Positions 1-11,226 of a stretch of 64,000 nucleotides of DNA are shown piece after piece. Source of the DNA: Darksidea phi (lineage: Eukaryota > Ascomycota > Dothideomycetes > Pleosporales > Lentitheciaceae). Location of the stretch: NCBI GenBank assembly GCA_030770425.1, contig JASJFT010000025.1:186001-250000 (forward strand), given 5' to 3'. The notes below the pieces were generated by a model. The model searched no databases, was not told the DNA's origin, and saw nothing but the letters and a program-made list of their open reading frames with translations. Each line of letters starts with the position of its first letter. Position 1 is the first letter of the stretch. The position numbers and the translations under genes were made by a program.

Positions 1-58
1 GTACTTTTGCATGAGCAAGGCTTGGGTGTAGCCTTATTAGCGCCCGACGATCAGAAGG

Positions 59-1591
59 ATGCCAAGAATTCGGAGCTTCGTTGGCCATCTAGTGGAAGAT
101 GAGCTCTCGTACAATATTTCGCGAAAGTACCCCTTCGGCAGATGGTTCAAGTTAACCGTCTTTGTTACGTCCGTCATAGTCCTCGCTGTCTTCACGGTGT
201 TCAGTTTTGCAACAAACGGATACGACAAACAACTCCACTACACGTCTGAGCCAAACGCCACCGAATCCGAAAGACACTGGTATCAACACAAATTATTCAC
301 TTGGGGTGATGACACCCTCGAGCCCAAATGCCAGAATACCGATATCCCGGTCGGCCATGAATTCATGACGACGAATCTCGGCCTCCGCTACACGGTGAAA
401 AGGATCCTTCATTTTGAGCCCGGCTCGACGGTCGGCCAGCAGCGATCCTCGCTTTCGTACCACCACAACAACCTCACAAACTGTGAGGTCAACGTCATTG
501 GCATCGACCTGAGGAAGGCCGACATGTCCCGACCCAGTAAGGACCATCTGTGGTGGAGCTGGATGGCTAGCGACGCCAATGCAATCGCTCGGTGCGATCT
601 TATCAACGAGGAAGGCTTCTTCACGCTCGAGTTCGTGGTCAAGTATGCCACTCTCTCCGATAAGTATGACTACGTCGCGGTGGACGATGCCATGACGAAT
701 GCGAGCTTCTGGTGGGGCACCCGGCTCCTGAACGCCTACTTCGTCGGCACGCAGTACGTCATGTCGGGCCTACTCCCGGATTCCAACGACAAAACGCCCA
801 TCTACACAACCTCGAGCCTCGTCTACCAAGCGGGAAATACGACTTCTATGAAAGATGCTCGCCTTTTCAAAAACTGGTTCTATTTCCTCAATTCAGACGG
901 CGGCCTCGAAAACAACGATAACCCGCTCCTAGACCTCGATGCACTGTACAACAACGCGTCGTATTCCATGTCGCGTCCGCTGACCGAAGGTTTCTTCTTC
1001 GCCAAAGTATTTCGCTCGCTCATCCTCGTCGATCTGGGGAACTCGGAGGCGCCCAACCTGCTCCTTGATCCGGATCTCCTTCAATACGCTCTAAACCCGG
1101 GTACTGACGATTTCAACCGCGTGGCTGACGGGCCGCTCGCCTACGACCCAGACAGGCTCGACCGGTGGCGTTTCGCCGCCCTCCCGCCCCCGGGCGGAGA
1201 ATCCAGCAGCGAAACTTCTGTGCGCATGGACGAAGCCTTCGACAAATTCAAGGATCAGACAGGGAAGTTGGGAACCAAACCTGCGTTTATATACGCAGAG
1301 TATATATGCGCTGTTCCGGAGAGGAAGGCCACACTGGCAATGATCATGTTCACACTTGTGGCCGACATGGCGTTGTTTCAGACGGCGTGGGGGCTTTTTA
1401 AATATGTGGTGGATCAGAAGGTGACATGGAAGGATAGAAGAGCGAATTGGTGTGAGGGGTGTGTTGAAAGTGGGATTGAATTCACAGGTGCGGATAGAAA
1501 GGAAGGGCGCTTAATGAGTGGGGAGAGTAGTACGAGGGAATTGTTAGGAGACGTGGATTTGGAGGATGATAAGGAGCCTTATAGAGGCTAA
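59..1591 (+). CDS. Fungal membrane protein, unknown function, TM segments near both ends
   Basis: Intronless 510-aa reading frame starting at a true ATG (59-61). A hydrophobic segment lies near residues 30-51 (core LTVFVTSVIVLAVFTVFSF) and a second near residues 422-446 (core TLAMIMFTLVADMALFQTAW), preceded by YICAVPERKA. Between them is a roughly 370-residue domain with several N-x-S/T sequons and few cysteines, which would face the exterior or a lumen. This terminal-TM layout with a Y-C-x-V-P...VAD motif before the last helix is common among uncharacterised Pezizomycotina membrane proteins; no catalytic motif is visible. The tail after residue 447 is charged and probably cytosolic. The gene stands alone, 1.8 kb from the next CDS. 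The reading frame is secure; the function is unknown. Confidence 0.85.
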   Translation: MPRIRSFVGHLVEDELSYNISRKYPFGRWFKLTVFVTSVIVLAVFTVFSFATNGYDKQLHYTSEPNATESERHWYQHKLFTWGDDTLEPKCQNTDIPVGHEFMTTNLGLRYTVKRILHFEPGSTVGQQRSSLSYHHNNLTNCEVNVIGIDLRKADMSRPSKDHLWWSWMASDANAIARCDLINEEGFFTLEFVVKYATLSDKYDYVAVDDAMTNASFWWGTRLLNAYFVGTQYVMSGLLPDSNDKTPIYTTSSLVYQAGNTTSMKDARLFKNWFYFLNSDGGLENNDNPLLDLDALYNNASYSMSRPLTEGFFFAKVFRSLILVDLGNSEAPNLLLDPDLLQYALNPGTDDFNRVADGPLAYDPDRLDRWRFAALPPPGGESSSETSVRMDEAFDKFKDQTGKLGTKPAFIYAEYICAVPERKATLAMIMFTLVADMALFQTAWGLFKYVVDQKVTWKDRRANWCEGCVESGIEFTGADRKEGRLMSGESSTRELLGDVDLEDDKEPYRG

Positions 1592-3425
1592 GCTCTGCGC
1601 GAGCTAGGTGATAACTCTGCGCTGGTCTGATTGTTCCGATATATAAGGGACGGGATTGTACTGAAAGTTGAGGGCCTGGTTAATACTCAGCAACTTTGGA
1701 GTCCATGGGGGTGTCCTTGAAGGGTGTGCTGCCATTGATGAGTATACATCTCGGCAGGGTTGACTGTACAGAACTTACTCTTCACACTAGTCCTTGGATG
1801 TAGAAGCTCTAGTTGCCCATGATATGCCATACGGGGTACACATGACCAAAACTGTCCCCTTCAAGATGTTCGTCATTGCAAGATAACATATGAAGGAAAT
1901 TCCCCAGTGCAACGATGCAGATCTAGCCGACAGAGGACATGGAGCACGGGCTCGACTTTGAGAAGCCACAACGTGTGTGTTGGCTTCGTGGTGTTGCCTT
2001 GAGGGTGGAAAAAGCGCAGCGCAGGTATGGCATGTCCTATGGCCTTAACCACTCACTGATCTGATCTTAGGAAGGTAGAGCGTCATGTAGATATAGTTGT
2101 TACTAGTGGTTAGTAGTCGTTGATCGTTGTAAATAGTGTGGATGGCCGTGGATGGTTGTTGATGGGAGGCTAATGACTCGGATCACGTGACCATACATAC
2201 GTAAAGCCATGCAAGACCGATACAGAAACGATCCTTAATTCGTTCAAGAACGGACAGCCTGTATTCGATCCATCATTGCTAGCATATCTCATACTCGCAT
2301 CGGACGTGACGCAGGGGTCGCAAACGTGGTCAATTGTCGCTCGTCAGAACATATGTCCGAACATGATTCAGATGGGTGGCGACGAAGGGCGAAGTGTGAT
2401 TGGCCGTGCGGGACTCATCCAAGGGAATGGCAAGAGGGATGTCTCAAGGTTCCTTGCCGTCCTTGCCTCGAGTCCTCCAGAGACATCGCCATCGCCAGAA
2501 ATTGTGCGAATCTGCTGCTCCTCGCATATCTCTCCTCGCGGGCGTCTCCCCCGCCGCGTTCTTGTGTACCCTCACGACGGTCGGCATGGTCGCGAAGAGA
2601 GGGTGCCTGCCTTGGCTGGGCTTCGGTTCGGACAGGGTTTGATGCATGCGTTGGCAGACGCTCCATCGACTACACTTCTCGCTAGCAGCATCGCGCACAC
2701 TCAATTGCGCATGCATACGGGGCGCATCCTGCTGCAGCTCCTGAATTGATCCACCCCAGTGCGCTCAGCTAGACATCGGAGCTGTTCCGGAGCCGCGCGA
2801 CAAGCAACACCCGCACCGCGACATCAACAACCTCCTCGCCGCGTCTGCAATGTCCTACGCCTAACGGCCCGCAATTGCCTGCTCTCGCCTCTTGCGCGCG
2901 TCCCCAAGCGCTCGGCGCCGTCTGCTCAGCCGCTGTTGTTCGTAGTTGTCCGTCAGGAGGGAAGAGGTGACGTCTCTCGCCAGCCATCGACTTGACAGCA
3001 GGACACGGCGGCAACATCATACACGGCGCATTGCGAATTGGCGGCCTGGCGCCTGATGGCCGCCTGAGAAGAGTCGGTGTGAACATGCTCTGCGAGTCGT
3101 GTTGCGTTTCCTGTATGCGACGAAGGGGTGCGTGTGTTTTCTTGCCTTCCCAGCCCCCGGATTACTTCACGTCCACCTCCAGCCTCCCCAACCACCCACA
3201 CCCTTATTTCGCCCATAGTGATGGATGTTTCTCCCCTGCCATTGTCTCCCCCTAACAGTGTGCTCACTAGGCATTGCAACATTGCTCGAGCAGACCCGCT
3301 AGCCTTAGAGCTGTCTCCCCGCCAGCCATCACGAGCTTGCTATCCCGAACCACACCACCACCACCCGTGGACGTCGCCTCCCTCTGGGCGTGCTCAGTTG
3401 CGCGTAGCAGTTTGGGTCCGTCAAA
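1592..3425. other. Intergenic, no supported gene
   Basis: 1.8 kb between two plus-strand genes. Open frames at about 2.3-2.7 kb overlap on both strands, mostly lack an ATG and have no recognisable domain. The last 200-300 bases are probably the 5' leader, and may hold a first coding exon, of the next gene. An ATG at 3221 followed by a short frame (MDVSPLPLSPPNS) is a candidate, but I could not connect it convincingly by splicing. Confidence 0.5.
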
Positions 3426-5942
3426 TTGACGGCACCGGGCCGGGAAGAGCCCATCCTGCCGCTTTTCACCCAGGCCAGCCCTGACGAGACCCACGACCAC
3501 GACCAACGCGTTCACGAACCCTACACGACATCTTTACAGCAACGCCAGCAGCAGGCTACCGAATTTTTCCGGGCACAGCACAACTACTCGCGAGCATCGT
3601 CAAGCTCCGGAAGTGCAGCGCACAGTCTACGGCGCACCCCGAATTTTGAGGACACCCGCTCACGGTTCCGGTCATCGTCAATTGACTTGCCGCCGCAGCA
3701 ACCTCAGCGCTCCGTACGTTTCGCTGAGCATCTGCGACCGAGTCCGCGTCTGGACCACATCCCTCAATCGCGAAACCCCGACCTTTTCGCGCCGCACCCT
3801 GCCCTCCGCATCTCGCGACGGACTGCATCTGCTATTCGATTTGTCCTCGAGGAAGCAATCCGCTTGCCGCACCCCTTCACACCCGATCTGGCTGAAGAGA
3901 ACGCGTCCATGTCAGAGCTGCCCGGCGGCAATGGCCGTGCCGCCAATGGCGGAGCGCGCGCCGGCGGTCCAGTTCCTGTCACCCCAGCCGACCGCTCCAA
4001 CATACGCACACCGCAGATGATTATGAATTCGCGCCGTGAGCGGGAAGCGCGACGGCAGCAGACCGAGGCAGAGGAGCAGCGAAGGGTTGAGGAAGAGCGG
4101 CGGAGAAACGCAGAGCGTCGAGCTCAAGCTGCTGGCGTTGCTGGCGCCCCCACATCTACCGAGGCAGGAGCCCAGAGGTTGCCTCAGTCTGGTGTAGGCA
4201 CGGGCGACAGTGGCTATGGTACATATCCACCGACGGGAGGAGTGCCGAGACAGCCGGAGAGGGTTGTTCCAACATCTGCTGTACCTCCCATAACAAGCCG
4301 GCCGCCGGACACGGCGTCCGGAACGCATGGTCGGCCTAGGGCCAGTTCGCAATCACAGCAACAACCCCGGCCTGTGCAGTCACACCAGGCCACCGGGTCG
4401 GGAGCAAGTGACTCACGACGGCCGCCTCCTGCACAGCACTCAAGACGTCCATCTGCTCCCGCAGGCCCCTCACAAGCCGGCCCGTCAACCGTTCCTCCAC
4501 CTCCTCCCCCACCTCCCGCAGGGTCATCATCAGGGCAGGCCCGTCAATCCACCACCTCAACGTTTCCGCATGCATTCGAACGATGGGAAACTTTGTCTTC
4601 ACACTGGGAGGGACTCACGTCCTACTGGATCCGGCGCTTAGAACAGAACACCGATGAGGTCCGCCGAGAGCCGCTTGCTCAGCAAATGTCCCGCCAGATC
4701 ACAGACTTATCTGCAGCTGGAGCAAACCTGTTCCATGCTGTGGTGGAGTTGCAGCGCCTCCGCGCTTCTTCGGAACGCAAGTTCCAGAGATGGTTCTACG
4801 AGCATCGACAAGAGCAGGAACGAGCACAAGAGCGGGAGGCACAGTTTGAGCATTCTCTGCGTGTAGAGCGTGAGGCCCGCGCGGATGCAGTCGCTAATAT
4901 GGAACGAATGGGTACCGAGAAGAAGAACGCGGAACGTATGGTGCAAGAGATGAAGCGAGAACTGCAGATCTCTAAGGAAGAAGCAAGGCGAGCGTGGGAA
5001 GAGCTGGGACGACGCGAGCAAGAAGAGCGTGAACGTACTTTCTCTCTACGAGAAGGCCAGCCCACCGTAATTGGCGGTGTCCAGGTGGTCCCCACTGCTC
5101 AAGGAATAGGCAGACATGGCGGTGTCTCACAACGTGCGCACAGTGGGGAGGAAGTATATGGTGCGGGTCCGAGCGGAGGTCAAGATATTGACCAGCAATA
5201 CTCATACGAGGAGGGGCAGTCCCCAACGGATACTGATCCATTCACAGAGAGCCGATATATGGCTCCCCTACACCACGAACCTGATGTTACTCCGGTCGCT
5301 CAAGGAACATATGTTCCGTCAGGAGCCGGAGGCTCGGCTGGCGCCCCACCCCGCCGCGGAGGATCATCCCAAGCTCCCAGCCAGCCTCAAGTGCCTACGC
5401 CATTGCATCCTCACCACCAGACCGGTGCGCCAACTACGTCCCGTCCCGAGGCGTTCTATCAACAACCAGAAGCTTACCTGCACCGAGAGACAGGCACAAG
5501 CATTCCCGAAGATGAGAGGTCCGGTATTACTTCGCACGGCGAGGAGACTTCAGAAGGCGAGGAAGGATATGCCACTGACGAATACGGTAACTATATCCTC
5601 GATCCTTCCGGACACCGTGTTCCCCTCCCAGCTCTCCGCCAACGAGATTCAGATGAGTACGATGTGCAAGAAGACCGTCGCCGGGAGATTGAGCATTTGC
5701 AACATTACGGCACTGCTGCTACAAATCCAAGTAATTATGCGACTACTTCTACAGCTGGACCATCCCGGCATGGAGGGTATACCACCGCGCCCACACCGGA
5801 TTACAGCGGTGATGGCTATGGTGAAGAGTGGATAGGCATGCATCACCATCCGACAAGACTGAGCGATGTCATGGAAGAGGATGAGAGGAGCCGGACGTCG
5901 CCGAGTAGAGCGAGTCAAGCTAGCCGCGGGAGGTATCAATGA
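3426..5942 (+). CDS. Large disordered protein with central coiled coil; 5' end unresolved
   Basis: Open frame of 838 codons ending in TGA at 5942. The frame opens with TTG (3426) after an in-frame TAG (3405), so a nuclear fungal mRNA cannot start there. Either translation starts at ATG 3909, or an upstream exon supplies the start. The region before 3909 (for example SAIRFVLEEAIRLPHPFTP) looks conserved and coding, so I favour an unseen first exon. The N-terminal half is rich in Q, S, P and R with a poly-proline run. Residues about 460-570 form a charged heptad-like coiled coil (RQEQERAQEREAQFEHSL and following). The tail is acidic/serine-rich with DEYGNYILDPSGHRVPLPAL. The profile suggests a scaffold, but no family was recognised. 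Confidence 0.75.
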   Translation: MTAPGREEPILPLFTQASPDETHDHDQRVHEPYTTSLQQRQQQATEFFRAQHNYSRASSSSGSAAHSLRRTPNFEDTRSRFRSSSIDLPPQQPQRSVRFAEHLRPSPRLDHIPQSRNPDLFAPHPALRISRRTASAIRFVLEEAIRLPHPFTPDLAEENASMSELPGGNGRAANGGARAGGPVPVTPADRSNIRTPQMIMNSRREREARRQQTEAEEQRRVEEERRRNAERRAQAAGVAGAPTSTEAGAQRLPQSGVGTGDSGYGTYPPTGGVPRQPERVVPTSAVPPITSRPPDTASGTHGRPRASSQSQQQPRPVQSHQATGSGASDSRRPPPAQHSRRPSAPAGPSQAGPSTVPPPPPPPPAGSSSGQARQSTTSTFPHAFERWETLSSHWEGLTSYWIRRLEQNTDEVRREPLAQQMSRQITDLSAAGANLFHAVVELQRLRASSERKFQRWFYEHRQEQERAQEREAQFEHSLRVEREARADAVANMERMGTEKKNAERMVQEMKRELQISKEEARRAWEELGRREQEERERTFSLREGQPTVIGGVQVVPTAQGIGRHGGVSQRAHSGEEVYGAGPSGGQDIDQQYSYEEGQSPTDTDPFTESRYMAPLHHEPDVTPVAQGTYVPSGAGGSAGAPPRRGGSSQAPSQPQVPTPLHPHHQTGAPTTSRPEAFYQQPEAYLHRETGTSIPEDERSGITSHGEETSEGEEGYATDEYGNYILDPSGHRVPLPALRQRDSDEYDVQEDRRREIEHLQHYGTAATNPSNYATTSTAGPSRHGGYTTAPTPDYSGDGYGEEWIGMHHHPTRLSDVMEEDERSRTSPSRASQASRGRYQ

Positions 5943-7269
5943 GCCCAGCTACATGGGAGCACAATCACTTTGGACTCTCTTCCGGAATCGTTGGATGGGC
6001 TGCGATGGGTTGCTCATTACCGGGCCACTAGTTAGACTGATTACTTCACTTTTCGGGCGTTACATCTGGACAGACACGAAAATACTACGATTCGGTTCAC
6101 CCTCACGCCCACTCTCCACCTCCCGACCTCTACTGGGCCTACCCACCTATGGCGCTTTCCACCCTCTTTTTCCGTCCCAGTCCTGCATTTGCAAGCCCTC
6201 AATCAACCCCCGCATGCGAGATTCGGCGTTATTTCGCTGTAGCATATTTGCATCATCCCAGTAATAGCGTCCCTTACATTTCGTTTCCTTTTGGAGCATA
6301 TCTTATTGCGTGTATCTCATTTACGTCGCTATTTCTTCCCGAAGCGATGCGACGGTATAATATTTGCTTCACGATACCCTTCTCGATTCGGTACATCCCT
6401 CTACCACTCGCGCTTCGGGCAGTCTTCCCAACGGCACAAACAACCAACCAGCGCAAAAACCAACGGACCCCAGTGGCAAGTGCCAGTGTGGAACACCTAG
6501 CGGCGTGGACGTTGTTCAGCACTTTTTTTCGTTTCAGCGGCGGAGTAGACGGATTTTGGGGGGTTCCTATCTTGGGCATATGTTCCTTTTTCCCCCTTCT
6601 TTCTTTAGTAAGCGGGTTTCCCCTTGTATTAGTAGTGCCATGTTTTTGTTAGCAGCGTTGGTGTTTTGGTTGCTATTTGGGATGTGGGTCCACGGGGAGG
6701 TGGATCGATGGTGTAATTGCATTGTTCGAGACCCTTTTTTGTGTATGATGGGTGCGTTAGGTAGGGCTGGAATGCTATATTTGTTTCGGCTCTGATTTGA
6801 GTTTTGAAAGTGAGGTTGAGATTGTTGGACTGACTGGGTGGTCGCCGAGACGTTTGCTTGCGGTAGATGTTGTCATTGGTGGGTCGGCTGGAGAGTTTGC
6901 GGTTGGGCGGGAGGAAGGTGACGGTAAGATGGCAGTTTGTGTGACTTGTGATGTCTGCGTACTCGTAACGTGTAGGAAGGAACTAGAGAGGCTTGTTGGT
7001 CTCCGGCCTGAATATGCCCCGGAGAGTTTTTTTCTCTCGATCCGTACTATCTGGAGGTAGAGTGGGAGTGCGATGACGAATATGAGGCGGATAAATTGCA
7101 AGGTAAGAGGGATTCAGAATTAGGATCGTTCGTTTAGCTTTCAACAGGTCCTCTATTGGCGTCATGAAACAGACAAACTAGTACCAACTGCGCTTTGATA
7201 TATACTCCACAAAAACACAGTCCACCCCAAACATGCTTCCAAAAAAAAAGAGCGCTATAAAAACCACCC
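5943..7269. other. Convergent intergenic region, no gene
   Basis: 1.3 kb between the ends of two convergent genes, presumably both 3' UTRs. It is pyrimidine-rich on the left and G/T-rich on the right. Short overlapping open frames have no domain content. Confidence 0.5.
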
Positions 7270-9855
7270 CTACGACTTAACACTCTCCTCCCTCTTAACC
7301 CTAAAAAACGCTAACTTGGCAAACCGCCCCAAACTAGCCCAAAAAATCCGTCCAGCCGCATGTTCCATGATGCGTTCCAACAATCTCACAACGCCGATCC
7401 TAACATCCTGGCGCGGATGGAAGAGTCCCAAACTTAGGTAGAAAAGACCAGAGTTGGTTTCGGGAATGACGCAGAGCAGTTGCAGGATGGTGTCGTGTTG
7501 GAGCTGGGGACCAGGAGCGCGGTCGGGGTCGTTGGCGATGGTGAGGGAGGTGGAAGCTGTGGAGGCGTTTGAAGCTTTTTCGGTGGCCGGGGTGAGGGCG
7601 GTGGGGTTGGGGGAACCGGCTTCTTCGACGCAGCGGGCGAGGGCGAGGTAGATGGCGGCGGATTGATCGTGGGAAAGCTTTAGGCAGCGGAGTTTGTCGT
7701 GCTGGTGGTGAAGATCGATGCCCCTTACAGGCCGCTTCTCCCACTGCCGAGCTAGATCTTGGACAAAGCTGTAGTAACTTCTAGTACTGCGCCAGCCCTC
7801 TACGCGATGCACGTTTGCGGCCAGTTCGCGGAGTTTGGATGCCTCGTCCGGCCAGACGAAGCCGTGGCCCGCAACGCCATAGGCGCCGGCGTCAGTCTCG
7901 TGGGAGCCGATGTACAGGGCCGAGGCACCGTAGACTGTTTCCTCAAAGGCAGCGGCTATGCGGGTGAATTTTAGGACCCAGGAGCGCCATTTTGCGCGGA
8001 TGGCATTTTCGCCGTGGCGGTTTGATATACTGAGGTTGAGGGCGTCCATGAATTGTGTGTCACCTGTTGGATCGATACCGTGCTTTTGATCAGAGCTGGT
8101 CTGAAACATGCCCACTGGAATTCCCTGCGACTGGAAGAAGACCTGGCCATCCGTGACGGGCGCAGTTTCGACCTTGTTGCTTATCTTCATGCGACCGGTG
8201 GGCAGATCGCATAGGAGATCCCACCATTCGGGTTTGTATGAGAAAGCGGGATTGGTAACGCCTGCGATGAAGCCGGGCACTTTCAGAAGATCTTCAACTT
8301 TCGTAAGGTCGGTATAGGGGAAGGCGTGGCGGACAAAACCGCGGAGCATGCCACCAGATGCTAGAGCGCATGCTGCGAGAACGGCTTCGGCGACCTCGCC
8401 GGAGGGGCGATTGTGACCGATGAAGATGATGCGTTTCTGGGTAAGGAGAGCATTGACGAGGACAATGATGGGATGGGTATAGGCGCCGCTTGTTGTAAGA
8501 TGCGGGTGTAGAGCAAATGGCTGTGGTGAGGTTGCGTGGGGGGCAGAGAAGGTTTGAATGAGCTTGATGAGGGAAAAGTCGCCAACGGTCTCAGGACTCA
8601 GGGCTGTTGGCACCTTGATAGGCACAGGAACGCCGTTGTAGAAGACCTTCGATTCGAACTCGTGGGTATCACGTGGGGGGGCGTAGTTTCGGCGTTTAGC
8701 TTCAGAAGATAATGAGGTTGCTGAAGGAAGTGAAGCTCGTTCTGCTTCATCCGCCTTGCGCTGTCGAATCATCTGCTCGAATTTCTCGATGAACATGTCT
8801 TTTGCGTCGCTGGCTTGAAGGACGAAGGTTTCTAGAGGCGACAATTTGGGAAGTAACGACAAGTCCATGGCATTCAAGGCGTTGTAGAGAGCCGCCAGTG
8901 TTTCGGTCTCTGGAGCTCGGAAGTACTCCTCGAGAGCGAGTAGTAGTAGCGGCTTGTAGATGTGTAGGAAAGGATGTCTTGTACATATCGCCATGGCCTT
9001 GACGATGGCACCTCTGCATTATGTTAGCACCAGGGAGCTAGGTCTTCGTCTACGAGCGTACCTCTTCACGGTGTTATCCTGCTTCGTATTGACAAGATTC
9101 AGCACGTAAACAAGCGGCGGGCCATCGGGGTCCAGTTCTTCGTCGCTCTCGGTGTAGTCGTCCGAATCTTCGTCGATGTCGTCCTCTTCAGCTCCCGCCG
9201 CGGTGTCCTCTCCATCCTCGCCCTCGTTCCGACGTCTGCGCTTGCGACGTCTTTCTCTCCGTGCCTCCTTCTCCTCCTCTTCGGCAGAGGTATCCTTGTG
9301 TAGAAAGAAAATGGTCCAATCCTGGCTGCGAACATGTGCTTGGTCCGGCAGCATCAGCTCGGCCAGCATAGTCTCGTCCCCGCTGATAGCGCCCGGGTAT
9401 TGATGTTCCATGATCGACCCGCGATCAATGTCAAAAGAGGCCACGAGTATGTATTCGACATGGTTCTCGCTGGAATGCGCTGGGTATTGCGAGCGCAGTC
9501 TCCCCTTCTTTACATGTCTCGCGGAGAGTGAGGAACCGTACGAGGAGTTGATTGAGCCGTTGTCTTCGCGGACCATGGGCGGTTGCGGCGACCGGGCTTT
9601 CTTGCTCTCATTGCGCAGCGAGATGGCCGAGGGTGAGCGCGAGGGAGGGAACGAGGAGAAGGAGGGTTGTCGTTGTAGAGTCGATTGCGCCACAGCGCTT
9701 CCATTCCTCAACTGAGCAGTCACTTCAGCCATCATGAGTGTTTCCCCTTCGGACCCCGCAACTGAAGCATCGTGCGATCGCCAGGAACTAGCGCGAAACA
9801 ACGGTCCCGGGCTGTTCTCGGTATTAGACCCGCGCCCTGCGGTGATCCGGGGCAA
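7270..9855 (-). CDS. Afi1/SPA-domain polarity protein (DENN-related), Arf3-interacting type
   Basis: Two exons on the minus strand: upstream exon ..9062 and 9013..7270. They are joined across a 48-nt intron (9014-9061; donor GTACGC, branch GCTAAC, acceptor CAG), which restores [20 protein letters not shown]. The N-terminal part carries the Afi1 docking signature ([20 protein letters not shown], then [11 protein letters not shown] and DWTIFFLH) followed by an acidic/basic linker. The C-terminal part is the SPA/DENN-like region ([56 protein letters not shown]). Yeast Afi1 binds Arf3 and helps set polarised growth; the same role here is inferred. The frame opens at TTG 9855 directly after a stop, so the true start is either ATG 9735 (about 805 aa) or an upstream exon spliced at a possible acceptor near 9837. 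Confidence 0.88.
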
Positions 9856-10174
9856 TTAGACGAGTAAAGGTGCACGATGCTGGTGTGAGCGGTGGCGGGG
9901 ATTAGGTGTATTCGAGAAGACTGTAGAGTTAGGTGGTAGTGCCACATGCAGAAGCGCGGCGAGGGTTCGGCGCAAAAGGCATCGGATTGTGGATCCCCGA
10001 AGGTGCAGGGTCCGGCTTATCGATACCAGCCTCGTGTTGTGCAAGGGGCCGTTTGTGGTGTTTGCTCCGCCGTTGCTGGGGCATGCGGCGAACGTCAACA
10101 CGCCCAAACACGCGACATCGTCTCGGAGATCTTCAATCATCAATCCACATTACACGAAACTGCACTCGCACAAG
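9856..10174. promoter_or_regulatory. Divergent promoter region
   Basis: About 320 bp between the Afi1-type gene (minus) and the EF-hand gene (plus). It must contain both promoters and possibly the missing first exon of the Afi1-type gene. No clear TATA box or known element was identified. Confidence 0.4.
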
Positions 10175-11226
10175 ATGGTATGCACGATGGAGTAGCTACA
10201 TGGACGTAATAGCTAATAGCACCTCAGTCGACAACACCCACCCCCTACAAACCCTCCCCACTGTCCTTCAACAGCCCCCGCGCATCGCCCTTCCGCCGTC
10301 CAAACTCTCCCCTCACGCAGTCGCCATCCACCGTGAAGCCTTCGACACCCACGAGCTCGCCTTTGAAGCCCGCCACGCCCTCGCAAACCCCCCTCCGACA
10401 CTCGACAACGAGCAATGCCTCTCAGAACCCGCCAGCATGGCTGAACACACGTGGGACTGCGACTGCGCCAGACGCGCCCATCTCCCCCACAAGACACGTC
10501 TCTACATCCACGCAACACACAATCCGGGCTTCGAATACAGCATCGATCGCTGCACGCTTCGATGGCGGCGCGAGTACTCCTCCCCCGGAACGACGCATCG
10601 AGAGAACCATTGAACGCCCAATCGAGCGAGCCGTCGAGCAACCCGTCGAGCGAGCAGCGGTACGTCCAGCGCCAGCTCCACGAGCGACGTCCAGCGACGT
10701 GTTATCCAAAATCCCGCCTCCACTACTCCACAGTATGCGCGAGTCTTTCAGCGTATTAGATCGCGACAACAGCGGCAGCGTGAACTCCGCCGATGTCGCA
10801 GACATGCTTTCACAGCTCGGTCTAAGCGCCACTCCATCCACGCTAGCCACATACTTCTCTAATGGAGCGCAATCCATCAACCTCGCTACCTACTTGAACA
10901 CGTTGTCCGACCTGCTCTCCGGGCTGTCGCATCCTAGCGAGCTGAACGCGGCTTTTGAGGCCTTTGACGATGGCGACGATGGTCAGATCGACCTGGGCGA
11001 GCTCAAAGATGCTCTCTTGCACACTGCGCCTGAGCCTGGAGAGCGGAAGCTGACCGAGCGGGAGGTCGACACGGTGGTTGAAGGCTTCAGTGGCAGGCGG
11101 GCGTTTGGGAAAGGCGGCAAAGGACTAGGGCGAGGAGAGGTCTTTAGATACCAAGAGTTTGTCGCGAGTGTGACGGGAGGCGGGAATGGCGTAGAGAATG
11201 GTGCAGGTACTACCGCACCAGCATAG
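10175..11226 (+). CDS. Myosin regulatory light chain-like EF-hand protein
   Basis: Two exons: 10175-10177 (just ATG) and 10228-11226, giving 333 aa. The 50-nt intron (10178-10227) has donor GTATGC, branch GCTAAT and acceptor CTCAG. Splicing gives MSTTPTPYKPSPLSFNSPRA, a Ser/Pro-rich head. The C-terminal half is calmodulin-fold. A first EF loop is near residues 179-190 (DRDNSGSVNSAD, Asp at loop position 12) and a canonical one near 248-259 (DDGDDGQIDLGE, Glu at position 12). The spacing resembles fungal myosin light chains (Rlc1/Cdc4 type), which bind myosin IQ motifs at the contractile ring; that role is inferred. The long disordered head, with a tetrapeptide repeat at residues 125-144, is much longer than in yeast orthologues. 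Confidence 0.85.
10597..10656 (+). repeat. In-frame 12-nt tandem repeat (5 copies) in the EF-hand gene
   Basis: Five 12-nt units encode IERT-IERP-IERA-VEQP-VERA (residues about 125-144). The unit is a multiple of three, so copy-number change keeps the frame. Confidence 0.85.

Noticed and set aside
2276..2749. 157-codon plus-strand open frame
   Set aside because: Begins at a non-ATG codon, with no domain and overlapping frames of similar length on both strands.
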